From positions 77,240,001 through 77,304,000 of the forward strand of contig CM044877.1 in NCBI GenBank assembly GCA_024500155.1: 64,000 nt of DNA. Reading direction: 5' to 3'. This stretch comes from Chenopodium formosanum (taxonomy: Eukaryota; Streptophyta; Magnoliopsida; Caryophyllales; Amaranthaceae). Of the stretch, positions 35,501 to 45,998 are shown in pieces. A program made the translations under genes and the position numbers. Numbering within the stretch: position 1 is the stretch's first letter; each line of letters begins with the position of its first letter. The notes beneath the pieces are model-generated. The model had not been told where the DNA came from and ran no database searches. It was given only the letters and a program-made list of their open reading frames with translations.

Positions 35501-36421
35501 CTTGTTGGCGCAGATGTGTCTGGTAGCTCCAGTGTCAACAATCCACTCAGCAGCATTACCTGTAAAGTTAGCTTCTAAAACAACAGCAACAATAACGTCA
35601 GAATCCTCAATAAGATTTGCTTGACTTTGCCCATTCTTCTTCTTGACCCTGCAATCTTTAGCCTTGTGACCAGTCAGACCACACTCAAAACAAGTACCCT
35701 TAAACTTGTACTTCTGAATTTTCCCTTTAGGCTTAAGGTTACTGTTTTTGGCTTTGGACTGGTTGTTGAGTTTGGGTTCAACAAGGTTGGCTTTGGCAGA
35801 AGAAGAAGAAGAAAAAACATAAGGGGTTTTATCTTTGATACGGTTTTCCTCCTCGATTTTGAGGTGGGCAGCAAGTTCCTCTAAGGTTAGGTCTTTCTTT
35901 TTGTGCATGAGTTGGTTACGAAAATCCTTCCAAGAGGGAGGGAGTTTCTCAATCAGAACAATAGCAAGGGTAGTATCACAAATAGACAGACCTTCAGTAG
36001 CCATATTAATACAAACACTCTCATAAGCATGAATCTGATCAATAATAGGCTTATCATCAACAACTTGAAAACTTAACCACTTACTAACACAATAACGTTT
36101 AGTACCAGCATCATCAGTTCCATATTTTTTCTCTAAAGCATCCCAAATATCCTTAGCATGATAAAAACCCATATAAATATCCAACAGACTATTCGACATA
36201 TAATGCAACAACATGCCCTTACAGGTTCTATCATCCTTAGCAAACTTAACATCACCTTCAGACAAATTATCCTTATCATCAGGTTCAACAATATCATCAA
36301 GAACACATGCAACATCAATTTGCTCCAAATAAAAACGCATCCTAACAGCCCAACGTTTATAATTCTTTCCATCTAGAGGTTCTAACTTAGACATATCAGG
36401 AATCAGAAACTTGGAAGCCAT
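32507..36421 (-). CDS. copia Gag-Pol polyprotein, intact (1304 aa)
   Basis: One frame without interruption. The N-terminal Gag (MASKFLIPDMSKLEPLDGKN) is followed by a zinc knuckle CFECGLTGHKAKDC near residue 250. The protease has active site WIVDTGATRHIC near 295. The integrase shows its HHCC part (LWHARLGH, CQVCVKAK) and catalytic core (FVDDCSRF, RSDRGGEY, TAPYSPEQNGIAERKNRTL). RT has KSLYGLKQAPKQW and the YVDDM box, and RNase H has GFCDANWVSD, SWKSCKQ and the terminal ADPLTKGL. All catalytic residues I can check are present, so the protein could support its own transposition. The ATG is only 15 nt from the LTR edge, an unusually short leader. The copia lineage is not assigned with confidence. 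Confidence 0.97.
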   Translation of the reverse strand: MASKFLIPDMSKLEPLDGKNYKRWAVRMRFYLEQIDVACVLDDIVEPDDKDNLSEGDVKFAKDDRTCKGMLLHYMSNSLLDIYMGFYHAKDIWDALEKKYGTDDAGTKRYCVSKWLSFQVVDDKPIIDQIHAYESVCINMATEGLSICDTTLAIVLIEKLPPSWKDFRNQLMHKKKDLTLEELAAHLKIEEENRIKDKTPYVFSSSSSAKANLVEPKLNNQSKAKNSNLKPKGKIQKYKFKGTCFECGLTGHKAKDCRVKKKNGQSQANLIEDSDVIVAVVLEANFTGNAAEWIVDTGATRHICANKDMFTTYDKVEGENVFMGNSASASIQGKGKIVLTLTSGKLLTLTNVLHVPEMRRNLISGSLLMKAGLKLSFDSDRLVLTRNGEFVGKGFCNGGLFTLDVKIDTMNKNASTSSAYIAESIDLWHARLGHVNIDSVKRLKHLNLIPSFSNTDFSKCQVCVKAKFTKKPFKSVDRQTEVLELVHSDLGDFNNHESRGGKKYYITFVDDCSRFCMVYLLRSKDEAEEMFLKYKAEVENQLDKKIKRVRSDRGGEYSPDTLKAFCEQLGIVHETTAPYSPEQNGIAERKNRTLKNMMNSMLISSGLPNNMWGEAILSACHVLNRVPHKKLDKTPYEIWKGRVPNLKYLKVWGCLAKVGIPSFKRDKIGPKTVDAIFIGYAHQSAAYRFFVKGANNSYAGGHIIEARDAEFFENIFPLKMSSSNDSELHASSSVSLPIANAPITNDDYVLELRRSKRARKENSFGPDFITSCLSESSLIDDDFVHIFVLEDDPRTYDEAMRSVDAVFWKEAIDSELQSILNNNTWELVELPRGCKPITCKWIFWKKLKADGSIDKYKARIVVRGFTQKFGIDYFDTYSPVTKIATIRTLIALACIFDLVVHQMDVKTAFLNGDLDEEIYMVQPEGFVVSGQENKVCKLVKSLYGLKQAPKQWHDKFDKTMTGNGFHVNEGDSCVYFKHDSHGCVIICLYVDDMLIFGTDLDRVNETKQFLSSNFEMKDMGEADVILGVKIKRTPKGICLNQSHYVEKLLKRFDSFNVDPVKTPYDPSFHLKKNNGDPVNQSEYARIIGSVMFLMNYTRPDIAYSVSRLSRYTHNPSSDHWIALRRLLRYLKGTADWGLHYSKFPGVLEGFCDANWVSDNDEVNSTSGYVFTLGGGAVSWKSCKQSCTAMSTMESEFIALELAGHEAEWLRNMLADIPLWGKPAPSVALHCDSQAAIAVAHNHAYNGKKRHIRLRHKAVRNLLSEGVISLDYVKSEKNIADPLTKGLCKKLVLETSEEMGLKPVV

Positions 36422-36436
36422 AATCGTCTTTTAGAT
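36422..36436 (-). other. leader/primer-binding region, self-complementary to the LTR instead of tRNA-like
   Basis: Read on the minus strand, LTR-ACA is followed by AT, then CTAAAAGACGATT, then the ATG. There is no TGG-initial tRNA-type site. The 13 nt at 36434-36422 are the exact reverse complement of 36539-36527 in the adjacent LTR. G-U and A-U pairs can extend the stem to 15 bp. Confidence 0.7.
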
Positions 36437-37247
36437 TGTTATACTACTAAGTAATAAAACAGAAAATACTTATCTCTTGATGCGTGAACCAAAGTGATAA
36501 TAGCCGCGTCGTGGAAAACCACTGACCTAAAAGACGATTCCGCGCTACCTCCTGGTGCAGTAGACTAGAAGCGGTCGCCCTCCAGGATAAGCACGGCGCC
36601 GGAGTTTATGTGCACTCACAAACCCGACTGGAACTCAGAATACTTGCCCAGAAAATAGAACAGAAGAAACTCGTGTGTAGATAATTTTTGAGAGGAGAGA
36701 TAACTGAATGTGTTGTGTATATTTGACTGGGAAAAGCAACGAGTATATATAGGCAGAAGAAGGGAGACATGAAACGTAAAACGAGGTACGAATCTGGCTA
36801 AGAAAACGACCAGATTCATTCAACCAGTCAACAACGTAAGCAAGAAACAAGGAATTAATTAATCAGCTATAATCAAGGGATTAATGACTGACTTAATTCC
36901 GTAATCCCAACAGTCAGAAAAGAATATTCCCAACAGACAAAAAAGAATATTCCCAACAGACATAAAAAGAATATTCTGTTTAACAAGGAAAAAGATATAA
37001 AATTCTTCCAAAAAGATAACAAGGACCCACGCCCGCGCATCGCATTCCCCAAGGCCCGAGGCCGACCCGGCTCGGCGCGCGCGCGCGTGTGTGTGGAGTA
37101 ACACTTAACTCCCACTCACTCAACTAAGTAGTGTTAAGACACTACAATATAAAAACAAGGAAAAAACCTTTCCCCCCAACCAATGTGGGATTTTCCCCTT
37201 TCATTTGTTTTTCTCTCTCTCTTGTTTTATATCAAGAACTTCCAACA
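36437..37247 (-). repeat. 5' LTR of the copia element (811 bp)
   Basis: Same ends as the other LTR (TG..CA in both readings). It lacks the 43-bp GC-rich expansion. The inner edge lies 15 nt from the Gag ATG. Confidence 0.96.
36744..36752 (-). promoter_or_regulatory. TATA box in the copia 5' LTR
   Basis: CCTATATATACTC on the minus strand. Transcription would start about 30 nt further, near 36715-36720, giving an R-U5 region of roughly 280 nt before Gag. The same box is present in the 3' LTR at about 31406-31414. Confidence 0.65.
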
Positions 37248-37252
37248 TGTTG

Positions 37253-38870
37253 GAGTGTTAAAATTAAAATTGGAGTGTAAATTTAAACACAAAAAAAAGA
37301 CTCGTACATTGTAAGCTTTGCAATCTACTGAACCAGGTCTAACCGTCTAAGTAGCAGGTAACACTACTCGCTACATATACAATTGATGTACTTTCTCCCT
37401 TTTTTTTTTTTCTTACAACAATTGTCATTTTTGGCAATTTCTTACCAGAATAAATCTGTAAGGGGTATTAACCATAAGGCATGACAATACTTTGCTTCTG
37501 ATCACCTCCAAACTGAACATGACGAAAACCTTCAATCGATATATTTAGAACTAGCTAGCTGCTTTTCTTTTCTAATGATATTCTTAGCCTTACAGTTTAC
37601 TTGCCACCCTTGTGCATTCTGATATCTTCCTTTTTGTGTGTATTGGTTTTTCTAAGTTTTACTAGGGCTGATCACTGTAATTATACTATCCTAAACTAAT
37701 TATAATTGGAAAAAAATCAAAATGATACAAATATAGCTCTGAATTTTTCCACAGAAAAAAGATAAACTATGAGAAGTTGTGTTCTGAACTAGCTAGGTGC
37801 TGATAAGCAACAAGTTCATCAAGGAAAAACCAAAATCAAGACCCCAATGCATCATCAAAACAACTCAAGATCACGAATATCACTAAACCAACTGATGTAC
37901 CCTAGCCTACATGATGGGGGGTCATCCATAACATTGGCATCAAACAAATCCGCATTAAAAAAAATCCTCATAAAATACACAAAACTTCAGCAGCAACATC
38001 CCAACCAAGCATCAGCAGCAGCATCCTTGGCAAGCATCATCATCTGATTTAAAATTAAGAATAACCATGATCGTGATTAGTTATGATAACCATGCTACCT
38101 AAGAATTCAAGCCTACACGAACATTAATCAACAATTGATCCTCAATTTCAAACAGAAACATACCTACTGCCTAGAGGTACTAGCACCACCACAAAACTTT
38201 ACAATCAACAATCGGGATTTTCGAGTGATTGGTATGGTATCATCTAACAGGAAGTCATACCATACATCTTATAATTCTACCCTATTTTTCAAACAAATAT
38301 GAATTTTTGAATTGAGACACTTTATCAGAGTCGATCAACATCATTTTACTATAAAAAAAATAGCCAAGAAAATAGAAATTGTTGTCTTCCCTATTCCTTA
38401 GTCATATTAGACTACTCCGTCGAGTTCAGAAATCAAAAAAAATAAAATCAGTCAATTCTTTGAACTAAAGGAACTAATGACAGAATTTAAACTATTAAAG
38501 ATTTAAAGGATGCTGATATTCTCAACACTGCTGCAAGGCTTTGGAGAATGTACTAGGCATAGCAGGTGATTTTGGCTGAGTTCAGAGGTGTAGCAACTGT
38601 TTAATTACATCTATATTTGCTTTATTTTGATCTTGGTTGTTAATTAATACCTCGTATAATGTAAATGTTAGTTGGTAGAAGTGAAAAAATTAAGGTAATG
38701 AAGCTTCCAAATGATGACACCTACAAATATTGCTCAAGAGTCTTGATCTAATCTTTAGATGAGGTTATGAGAAATATGTATTCGTATTATCTGATGTTTG
38801 CCACTTAATTTTTTTACTTTTATTGGAATTGTGTGATAAATTTTGATTGTTATAGTTTTGATATAGACAA
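37253..38870. other. intergenic, no gene recognised
   Basis: AT-rich DNA without a supported coding region. The 66-codon frame at 37847-38047 has no domain. Confidence 0.45.
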
Positions 38871-38876
38871 GGCAAT

Positions 38877-39006
38877 GGAATTAGCCCACTTTGCTCTCTT
38901 CCTCAATCAAGTCAGTGATTCTTATAGTTTTGTAATATATATATATATATGGAATTAGCCCACTTTGCTCTCTTCCTCAATCAAGTCAGTGATTCTTATA
39001 GTTTTG

Positions 39007-39080
<74 letters not shown>
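38877..39080. repeat. 74-bp tandem duplication running into an (AT)n tract
   Basis: GGAATTAGCCCACTTTGCTC and onward occurs at 38877 and 38951, each copy ending in an AT-repeat. The second tract is expanded to about 70 bp (39009-39080). Confidence 0.9.
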
Positions 39081-39081
<1 letters not shown>

Positions 39082-39701
39082 TCAACTTACGGCTCCCATG
39101 TCTCAAAACAGAAGAGGAGAGTAGAGGAATTCTCACCTATCCAAACATTTGTGCGCAAAACTGCACACTTTCTTCTTCTTTCCCCAATCCCGAGCCCTCC
39201 AATACATTAAACCGTCACCAAACACATATGTATGTGGCCCTTTTGGTTGTTTGACAACTCTTCGGGTTCGGCTACCAATTTCAACTTTTGGTTGTTTGAA
39301 ACTATTTTCTGACTGGACTAATTCTGCGGGATTAATTGACCTAATTCCACGTGGAATAATGGACGAGATGGTTCAGATCTATTTAGGGGAAGGTTGGATA
39401 AAAATATGGTAACTTTATATCAAATTGCAGGCAAGGGTTAATTAGCCAAGGATAGAGAGATAGTAGAGAGGAAGTGATGCATAATTATTAATTACAAGTA
39501 TAAAGCTTTGATGTCAAAATTAAATAATAAGCATAAGATAGAGTAAGACATAATTATAGCAAGGTTTGAATTTGCCAAGCATAAAAAGGGGTGTAAGATT
39601 AAACAAAATTAGAGCATACATAAGCAATTTCAATGATCTAATAAATTATTGCAACATTCCAAGGGAGACAAGATGGTGTATTTGACCATCAAAGTAAAAT
39701 A

Positions 39702-39791
39702 CTACCTCCGTCACACATTATTTGCAATGATTAGACATTTTTCCTCTCTATTTTATGTCAAATCGTTGCAAATAATGTGTAACGGATGTAG
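39702..39791. mobile_element. Stowaway-type MITE (90 bp), TSD TA
   Basis: The ends are CTACCTCCGTCACACATTAT and, inverted, CTACATCCGTTACACATTAT. They are flanked by TA at 39700-39701 and 39792-39793. Nearly the whole element folds into one hairpin. Confidence 0.9.
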
Positions 39792-40305
39792 TACATTCAA
39801 AAGTGATGCCTTACTCAGGCTACTCCAGGCATAGAGTCCTAGCTTAAATTCGAGGGAGAATCAACCAATTTTTAATTAAACATTCTTAAACATAAATTTA
39901 GCAAACTTAGGAATTTGGACAACAATTTGTGTATGCTTTCAAGTGCGATTTGTGTTAGTAACTAGTAAGGCCTAATATATTTGTAGGGGTATCTTGCACT
40001 TTGTATAGTTGACCTAACTCATTTTACCAACTTATTGAATTTTGGTTAGTCAACTTAGGTTATTGCCCGTTGACTTTAGGTAACAGTTGCTTAGGCTTGT
40101 CTAAACCGTGGGACAGTCAACTTTGCTTGGTTTATTTGCTAAGGTTACTGAATTATAAGTACTGGCTTTTTTTTTTTTTTTTTTATAAAAAGAATTTTTT
40201 TTTTTTTATTTTTTTTTTACAGAATTATTTAAGTACACTTTGCTTGGTCAATTTTAAGAATTTGATACGTATTTGGGCTTAGTGTTCATTCGGCCCAATA
40301 TTAGT

Positions 40306-40345
<40 letters not shown>

Positions 40346-40506
40346 AAAAACATTAGTCCAATATCAGTGGTCCAAAGTTAACCTTAATGAATTTTTTTAA
40401 GTCAGCATATAAGTTATTGTTCGTTTAACTTCCGCCAATGGTTAGCACGGGTTGAGTCGGCTGTGCAAGCCCACGTGTTATACCGATATTTTATTAAACA
40501 CACTTA

Positions 40507-40653
40507 GGGCATGTTCTCATTGACTAAACTCAGCTGAGCTGAACTAAACTGAACTGAAATAAATATTTTATAAGAGAAGAAAATTAGGAGCTGAACTAAA
40601 CTGAGCTGAACTAAACTGAACTGAACTGAAAATAAACGTATGAGAACAGGCCC
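40507..40653. mobile_element. Tourist-type MITE (147 bp), TSD TTA
   Basis: Ends GGGCATGTTCTCAT and, inverted, GGGCCTGTTCTCAT, flanked by TTA at 40504-40506 and 40654-40656. The interior is made of GAACTGAACTAAACTGA-type short repeats. Confidence 0.88.
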
Positions 40654-41545
40654 TTAATGCATGTCTTTCCGGGCAATGGGGCCCCTTAATTATTTTTATG
40701 TATTTTTAATAATTTGGTAAGTTGGTTCAATATATATAAGCATGTGCACATACTCGTGCTGAATTTTGAATATAATGTCTTTGCACAATTACTGGCTACC
40801 AACGTGTTTCTTTTAAAGTGCTAGGCCTGGGCTCAAGCCCATTGAAATCATTTTCATACCGAGTTTGATTGACACTTGATCTAATTCATGCCCACTCTAT
40901 TAATTAGTGTAAAATTATAATGGTGCCAATAATAATAAAAATAAATAAAAAAATTGTATTTTGCATAGGAATTTTAAAGTGTACTCATATAGATAGGAGT
41001 AATTTATTGTATGTTTATAGTTTATAATAGTGACCAAAATTCATACATAGTGACTTTAGTTTTTCCATTTATAAGAAGGTCAAATTGATAGGTAAACAGT
41101 AGAAAATAAGCATTTGGCTAATAATTAAAAGAATAGAAGAAGAACCATTCCTTGTTCAAATTCTGATAAAAATGTCAAAAAAGGTATTTTAATTTGGACT
41201 ATTTACATGTTAAAACTTAGAAGTAGAACACTTGGAAAATTAAATTAGGTGTATCAGTATTTCAGTTGGACTTCCCTATAATCCAATATACTATATTGCA
41301 TGCATGGACTTGGACAAACAATGATCCTCCAAATGGTTCCAGAGATTATAGAACATGGAATCCGTCAAACACTGTTTTCATTTTGAAATGTTTTTAACTT
41401 TTTTGGCCCAATTTCAAGACATGTCTTTGCTGCATCCGGTAAATTGACCTATACAGGAATATCCGACCCAAAACCCGTAATCTATCCAACAATTATTTAT
41501 TCTGATTTTTACCCAACTTGAACCAATCCGATAATTATTATGTAC

Positions 41546-41743
41546 TACATCCATTTTTTTTTAGTTGACACGTATTCCTTTTTAGAAAGTTTTTTTTTTA
41601 GTTGACACGTTTCCTTTTGGAGTAAATTTTTTTACCTTATATTTACAAGCTACCCCACTTGCTTTTTCATTCTCTCACTATCTCTCCTCTACCTAATATA
41701 TGTGCCTAAATTTAACGCGTCAACTAAATAGAAACGGAGAAAG
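41546..41743. mobile_element. Stowaway-like MITE (198 bp), TSD TA
   Basis: Ends CTACATCC and, inverted, CTTTCTCC, each followed after a T-rich stretch by TTTAGTTGACACG or TTTAGTTGACGCG. TA duplication at 41544-41545 and 41744-41745. An internal direct repeat of TTAGTTGACACG is present. Confidence 0.75.
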
Positions 41744-42046
41744 TATTTAATATGGCTTGACCTAAACTGTATCGTTGTCTAATCTTCAAATCACCCATGA
41801 TTTGTTTTACCGATTGTCACATTTGTGTATGTAATGAAAAAAATTGACATCAAATTAGCTAGAGGCTAAGTTTACTCGTATAAGGATAATTCTACAAGTT
41901 ATATTTCTGAGTCTTTTTCTTTCCCCTAATAACATTAAAATATTTTGAAACAGTTTATACGAAGTATATGATATTGTTGTATTTAGCATAAGTCTTGGTA
42001 GATTTAATTTAAACATCACCATGTTATAGTTGTTGTATTTAGAGTT

Positions 42047-42085
42047 TCCTCTACTATTGTAGCTCTCTAAACACCAAAAACAAGA
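42047..42085 (+). repeat. truncated tRNA-derived SINE (3' end only)
   Basis: GTAGCTCTCTAAACACCAAAAA matches the 3' end of the SINE at 54986-55106. The promoter part is absent. Confidence 0.5.
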
Positions 42086-44179
42086 ACTGAATTACCTTTT
42101 TTACAAAAATATAAAGGGTATAATCGATATTTTAAGGAAACACCGCATGTTTTTCCATAACTTATACTTCGTATAATAGAGATATAATAGGACAATACTA
42201 ATTAAAAATACTAAGACTTGCATACTTCCACGTCTAATTGTGATTCATTCATCCAAATATGACTCCACATTAAGTTGTACAAGTGGAATGGTATTATTTC
42301 CTTAAATTTTAAGGCTTGAATTACAAGCAATTAGAAAAGTATCCCAAATTGTGCATCATTGCCACAACTACTAACAAATTTAATCGATGGTTGTCCATTT
42401 CATCGGCTGGCATATTGTTACTTGTGTTATGACTATGACTATTATTTTGACTTGCGTTACTCATTTCAGTTATAATGACCTCAGCATACACCCCAGCTTG
42501 TTTACTCCCTCCCATAAAATAAGGGGTAAAAAAATTGTAAACACAAAATAAAGAGCACAAGAAAATGATTTTATCTCTCTGTCTATATGTTTCATGTTAG
42601 ATTTCGGGAAAACTCCTCAAATTGAAGTGTGATCAATATTTATAGAGTTTACAATGATAGGCCTAAACACGTTAGGAAACCTAGTACGATAAGGATACAA
42701 AATATACATAAAATCTATCCTAATCTGTGACAAATATTATCATAAATATAATATCTATCATTTCATAATTCATCATATTGAAGGTTATTACATAGGAAGT
42801 ATTATTTTTATTGTTTTTTCTAAGCAGTAATAATCTAAACCTTGAAATTCGGGTGTTTAAAAACATTCATAAGTACTTTGTATATTTAAATTATTAACTC
42901 TATTATAGTACAATTAAGAGTCTGTTTTGTTCACCTTATTTTCACTTATTTAAGGTCTAATAAGTTCAGATATGTTAAGTTAATTTCAATTCAAAAAAAT
43001 AAATTATGTTCGAGAAAAATAAGTTTTGGTACGGGTTATCTAAGTTCAAATTATAACTAAAATAAGTTTTGATATGTTCGGATAAGTTTAGTTAAGTTCA
43101 AATAAGTGAAAGAATACACCCTAAGTCCCTAACATAGTTTGACTTATTGCACTATTCCTATATTAGCCTTAACTATACCGATAAATTAAGAATAAATATT
43201 AATAATGTGAAGTCTCTATACAAACTTTTAATTTAAATAATGTTTGTTAGTTTTTAAATAAATTAATAATTAACTTAACTATACCAATATACTAAAATAA
43301 ATTTTATTGAATAGTAATAAAATAAGTTATATAACATAAAATGTTGTTGAAAAAGTATTAATAACATGAAGTCTTTATATAAACTTTTAATTTCAATAAT
43401 TTATTAATTAATTATATATAACACTTAATGTTGTTGAAAAAGTATTAATAACATGAAGTCTTTATATAAACATGAAGTATATATATATACTACTGCATTG
43501 ACAAGTGTGCCAAATTTAATTGATTGTGTTATTTGAAAGTAAAGGAATAATAATAAAGTGAATTTATTGGAGTGGTATTTCTTATTTTAACGAAACGGTA
43601 ATGATTTTGTTGAGATTTAGTATATACAAAGTGAATGTTCATTGAAGTGGTGTCACTATTAAACTTGTATTGCATTTGTTTCAGATTAACTGCATCATTT
43701 TGATTCTTGCGCTATCTCCTTGACAAACATAAATACAAATGTTAGTATATCAAATGTTTTTAGATTTATTTCAATTATTTACAACATACAAAGAACTTTT
43801 CATGACAATTATTATATAGATAATTAGAGATATAAATGAATAAAAATGTTAATTAATTAGTGTAACTAACTAACAGTTAGTCGTTATATTTAGAGTATTC
43901 TATTTACCTTTAAAAAACAAATCAAGGCTAAAGTTAAATCATGACTGATGAAATCCAATTAGGTGTACATATAACAAGAATAGAGGTAATAATCAAGATT
44001 TTTAAATTAAGTTTGAATACTTTCACGTGAAAATCAATCATAAGTGCATCTTAATGGTTATAGCTAGGGACTTGTTTACAATTTTTAAAATTCCCTAGCC
44101 ACTAGCTTAACTATTTGAGCTTGAAAATAAATTTAGCTTATATGTTTGCTTGAGAAAAAAACTTGTTAAAAAGAGGGGT
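42086..44179. other. AT-rich intergenic with degenerate repeats
   Basis: No gene supported. A TTGTTCACC...TTCACTTATTT segment near 42922-42960 and its rough inverse near 43105-43125 suggest a decayed MITE. ATTAATAACATGAAGTCTTT-type units recur at about 43200, 43357 and 43445. Confidence 0.4.
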
Positions 44180-45277
44180 CACTACTACAAAAAATCCCTA
44201 TCGAGTCGCCTGTAAATGACCTAACGAGTCTCTTTAAAGGCGACTCCACAGCCACCGACACAATAGCTTCCAACTTTAGGAGTCGCCTCTGAGGCGACTT
44301 GATAGCTTTTATATAACTCGCCTATTAGTTGTTAGGCGACTCTATTAGTTAAGCTATTGTGTCGCTTGTGTTGAAAGAGGCGACTCCATAGGTTAATCTA
44401 TTGTGTCGCTTGTGTTGAAAGAGGCGACACATAAAAAATTAACATTTTTTCCAACTATTTTTATTAGCTCATATAATGTCAGTGTTTATGACACTCTGCA
44501 TGTTTGATCTCTGGTTCTTTGCATGGAATGTTGAAGTTCTTGCCTTTATGCCAAAGTTACTTTTCATATATATATGATATTGTAACTATTTTATATACAT
44601 TTTTAGAATTAACCTATCGAGTCGCGTCTTACGTATTAGGCGACTTATTAGGTAGTGGTCATATAATAAAGCACCTAACAAGTCGGACTTTTAGAGTCTC
44701 CTATATATAAGGTGCGACTTGTAAACATATCGAGTTGCCTCATACTTATTAGGCGACTTGTTATGTTGGGGTTAAAATCAACAAAGCACATAGGTTTACA
44801 AGTCACACCATATATGCATGTGACTCTATAACCCGACTTACTAGGTGGCTTAAATTAGATTTTTAAAGTCACCTGTGTATAAGGTGCGACTTTTTAACCT
44901 ATTGAGTCGCCTTATAAATATCAGGCGACTCATTAGGTGAGAGTCATAGATAAGAAAACTCACCTATTGAGTCGCCTAATATTTATAAGGCGACTCGACA
45001 GGGTTTCGAGTCGCACATTATGTACAGGTGACTTTGAAAATCTAATTTAAACCACAAAATAAGTCGGATTATAGAGTCGAACGCATATATGAGGCGACTT
45101 GTTAACTTATCAAGTCATCTCATATATATTAGGCGACTTGATAGGTGCTTTGTTGATTATAATCCCAACTTAACAAGTCGCCTAATAAGTATGAGGCGAC
45201 TCGATAGGTTTATAAGTCGCACCTTATGTACAGGTGACTCTAAAAGTCCGACTTATTAGGGGTTTTTTGTAGTAGTG
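44180..45277. mobile_element. CACTA-type element 1 (1098 bp), TSD GGT, packed with GTCGCC/GGCGAC palindromes
   Basis: Both ends read CACTACTACAAAAAA inward, and GGT flanks the element at 44177-44179 and 45278-45280. There is no transposase. The interior is almost wholly AGTCGCCT and AGGCGACT motifs in inverted pairs separated by short AT spacers. Subterminal motif arrays are the usual transposase-binding sites of CACTA elements. Confidence 0.92.
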
Positions 45278-45743
45278 GGTTAATACATATTTTCCCCAAT
45301 AAAGTATATATAGTTCATTAAATTACACTTTTTGTGAGTAGCTGAATGGACGTGTCCATAAACGTTGCAAATAGTCACAAGATCCTTTTTTCGGTATCAG
45401 AGCACTTTATAACTTCAACAAATTAAATCTAGCAATATGAGTACAAAAGCTATTGCTTGACTGATTAATGTTAGTTTTGTCGTTAACTATATAAAATAAA
45501 CTCTGATAATGTCACATGTATATCACTCGAGGTTTTTGTCCATTAATACCGCATGTCAACTAAATCTTTTCATCCATTTATTACCCTATATAAAGCACCC
45601 AATTATACTTCATCAACGACTAGGGTTTCCTTGGTGGCACAAGTACCATGGGAATATTTCGATTCATTTCTTGTTTTTCATGCTTTGAAAATCAAAATCA
45701 AACCACTTTAGGTGTATATGCTCAAATGCAACTTAAAATTATA

Positions 45744-45782
45744 CTAGGGTAGCTAACGCACACGATGCGCGCGCCATATCTA
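45744..45782 (-). other. Helitron-like 3' end (degenerate)
   Basis: Read on the minus strand, a GC-rich imperfect hairpin (GGCGCGCGC against GTGTGCG) precedes CTAG followed by T. It looks like a diverged version of the terminus at 7029-7060. The partner 5' end was not found. Confidence 0.45.
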
Positions 45783-45998
45783 GTCATGTTCAAAAAGGAT
45801 TTTCGATATAGCCTTATGCCATAACTTTAGTTTTTTGTAGGATTATAGAAGGAAATTAATTATATAAACAAATATGTTTAGGGGTATAAATGTATGCATG
45901 TTATTTTTAAGAATTTTTTTTTAAAAAAATAGGCAATTAACATTAATGAGGGCAAATAAGTAAATAAACATTTTAAAGGGTATAATCATCTAAACACT

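Larger units (their letters stand above)
31099..37247 (-). mobile_element. complete Ty1/copia LTR retrotransposon, TSD TGTTG
   Basis: Two LTRs starting TG and ending CA flank one long Gag-Pol frame. The 5-bp target duplication TGTTG is at 31094-31098 and 37248-37252. By eye the LTRs match base for base except for one 43-bp length difference, so the insertion is recent. Domain order Gag, protease, integrase, RT, RNase H is copia-type. The element sits directly beside the repeat patchwork at 29.8-31.1 kb. Confidence 0.97.

Noticed and set aside
44180..45277. Regularly spaced palindromic repeats resembling a CRISPR array
   Set aside because: The units are variable inverted motifs inside a CACTA-type element with TIRs and a TSD, in plant DNA; there are no uniform repeats or spacers.
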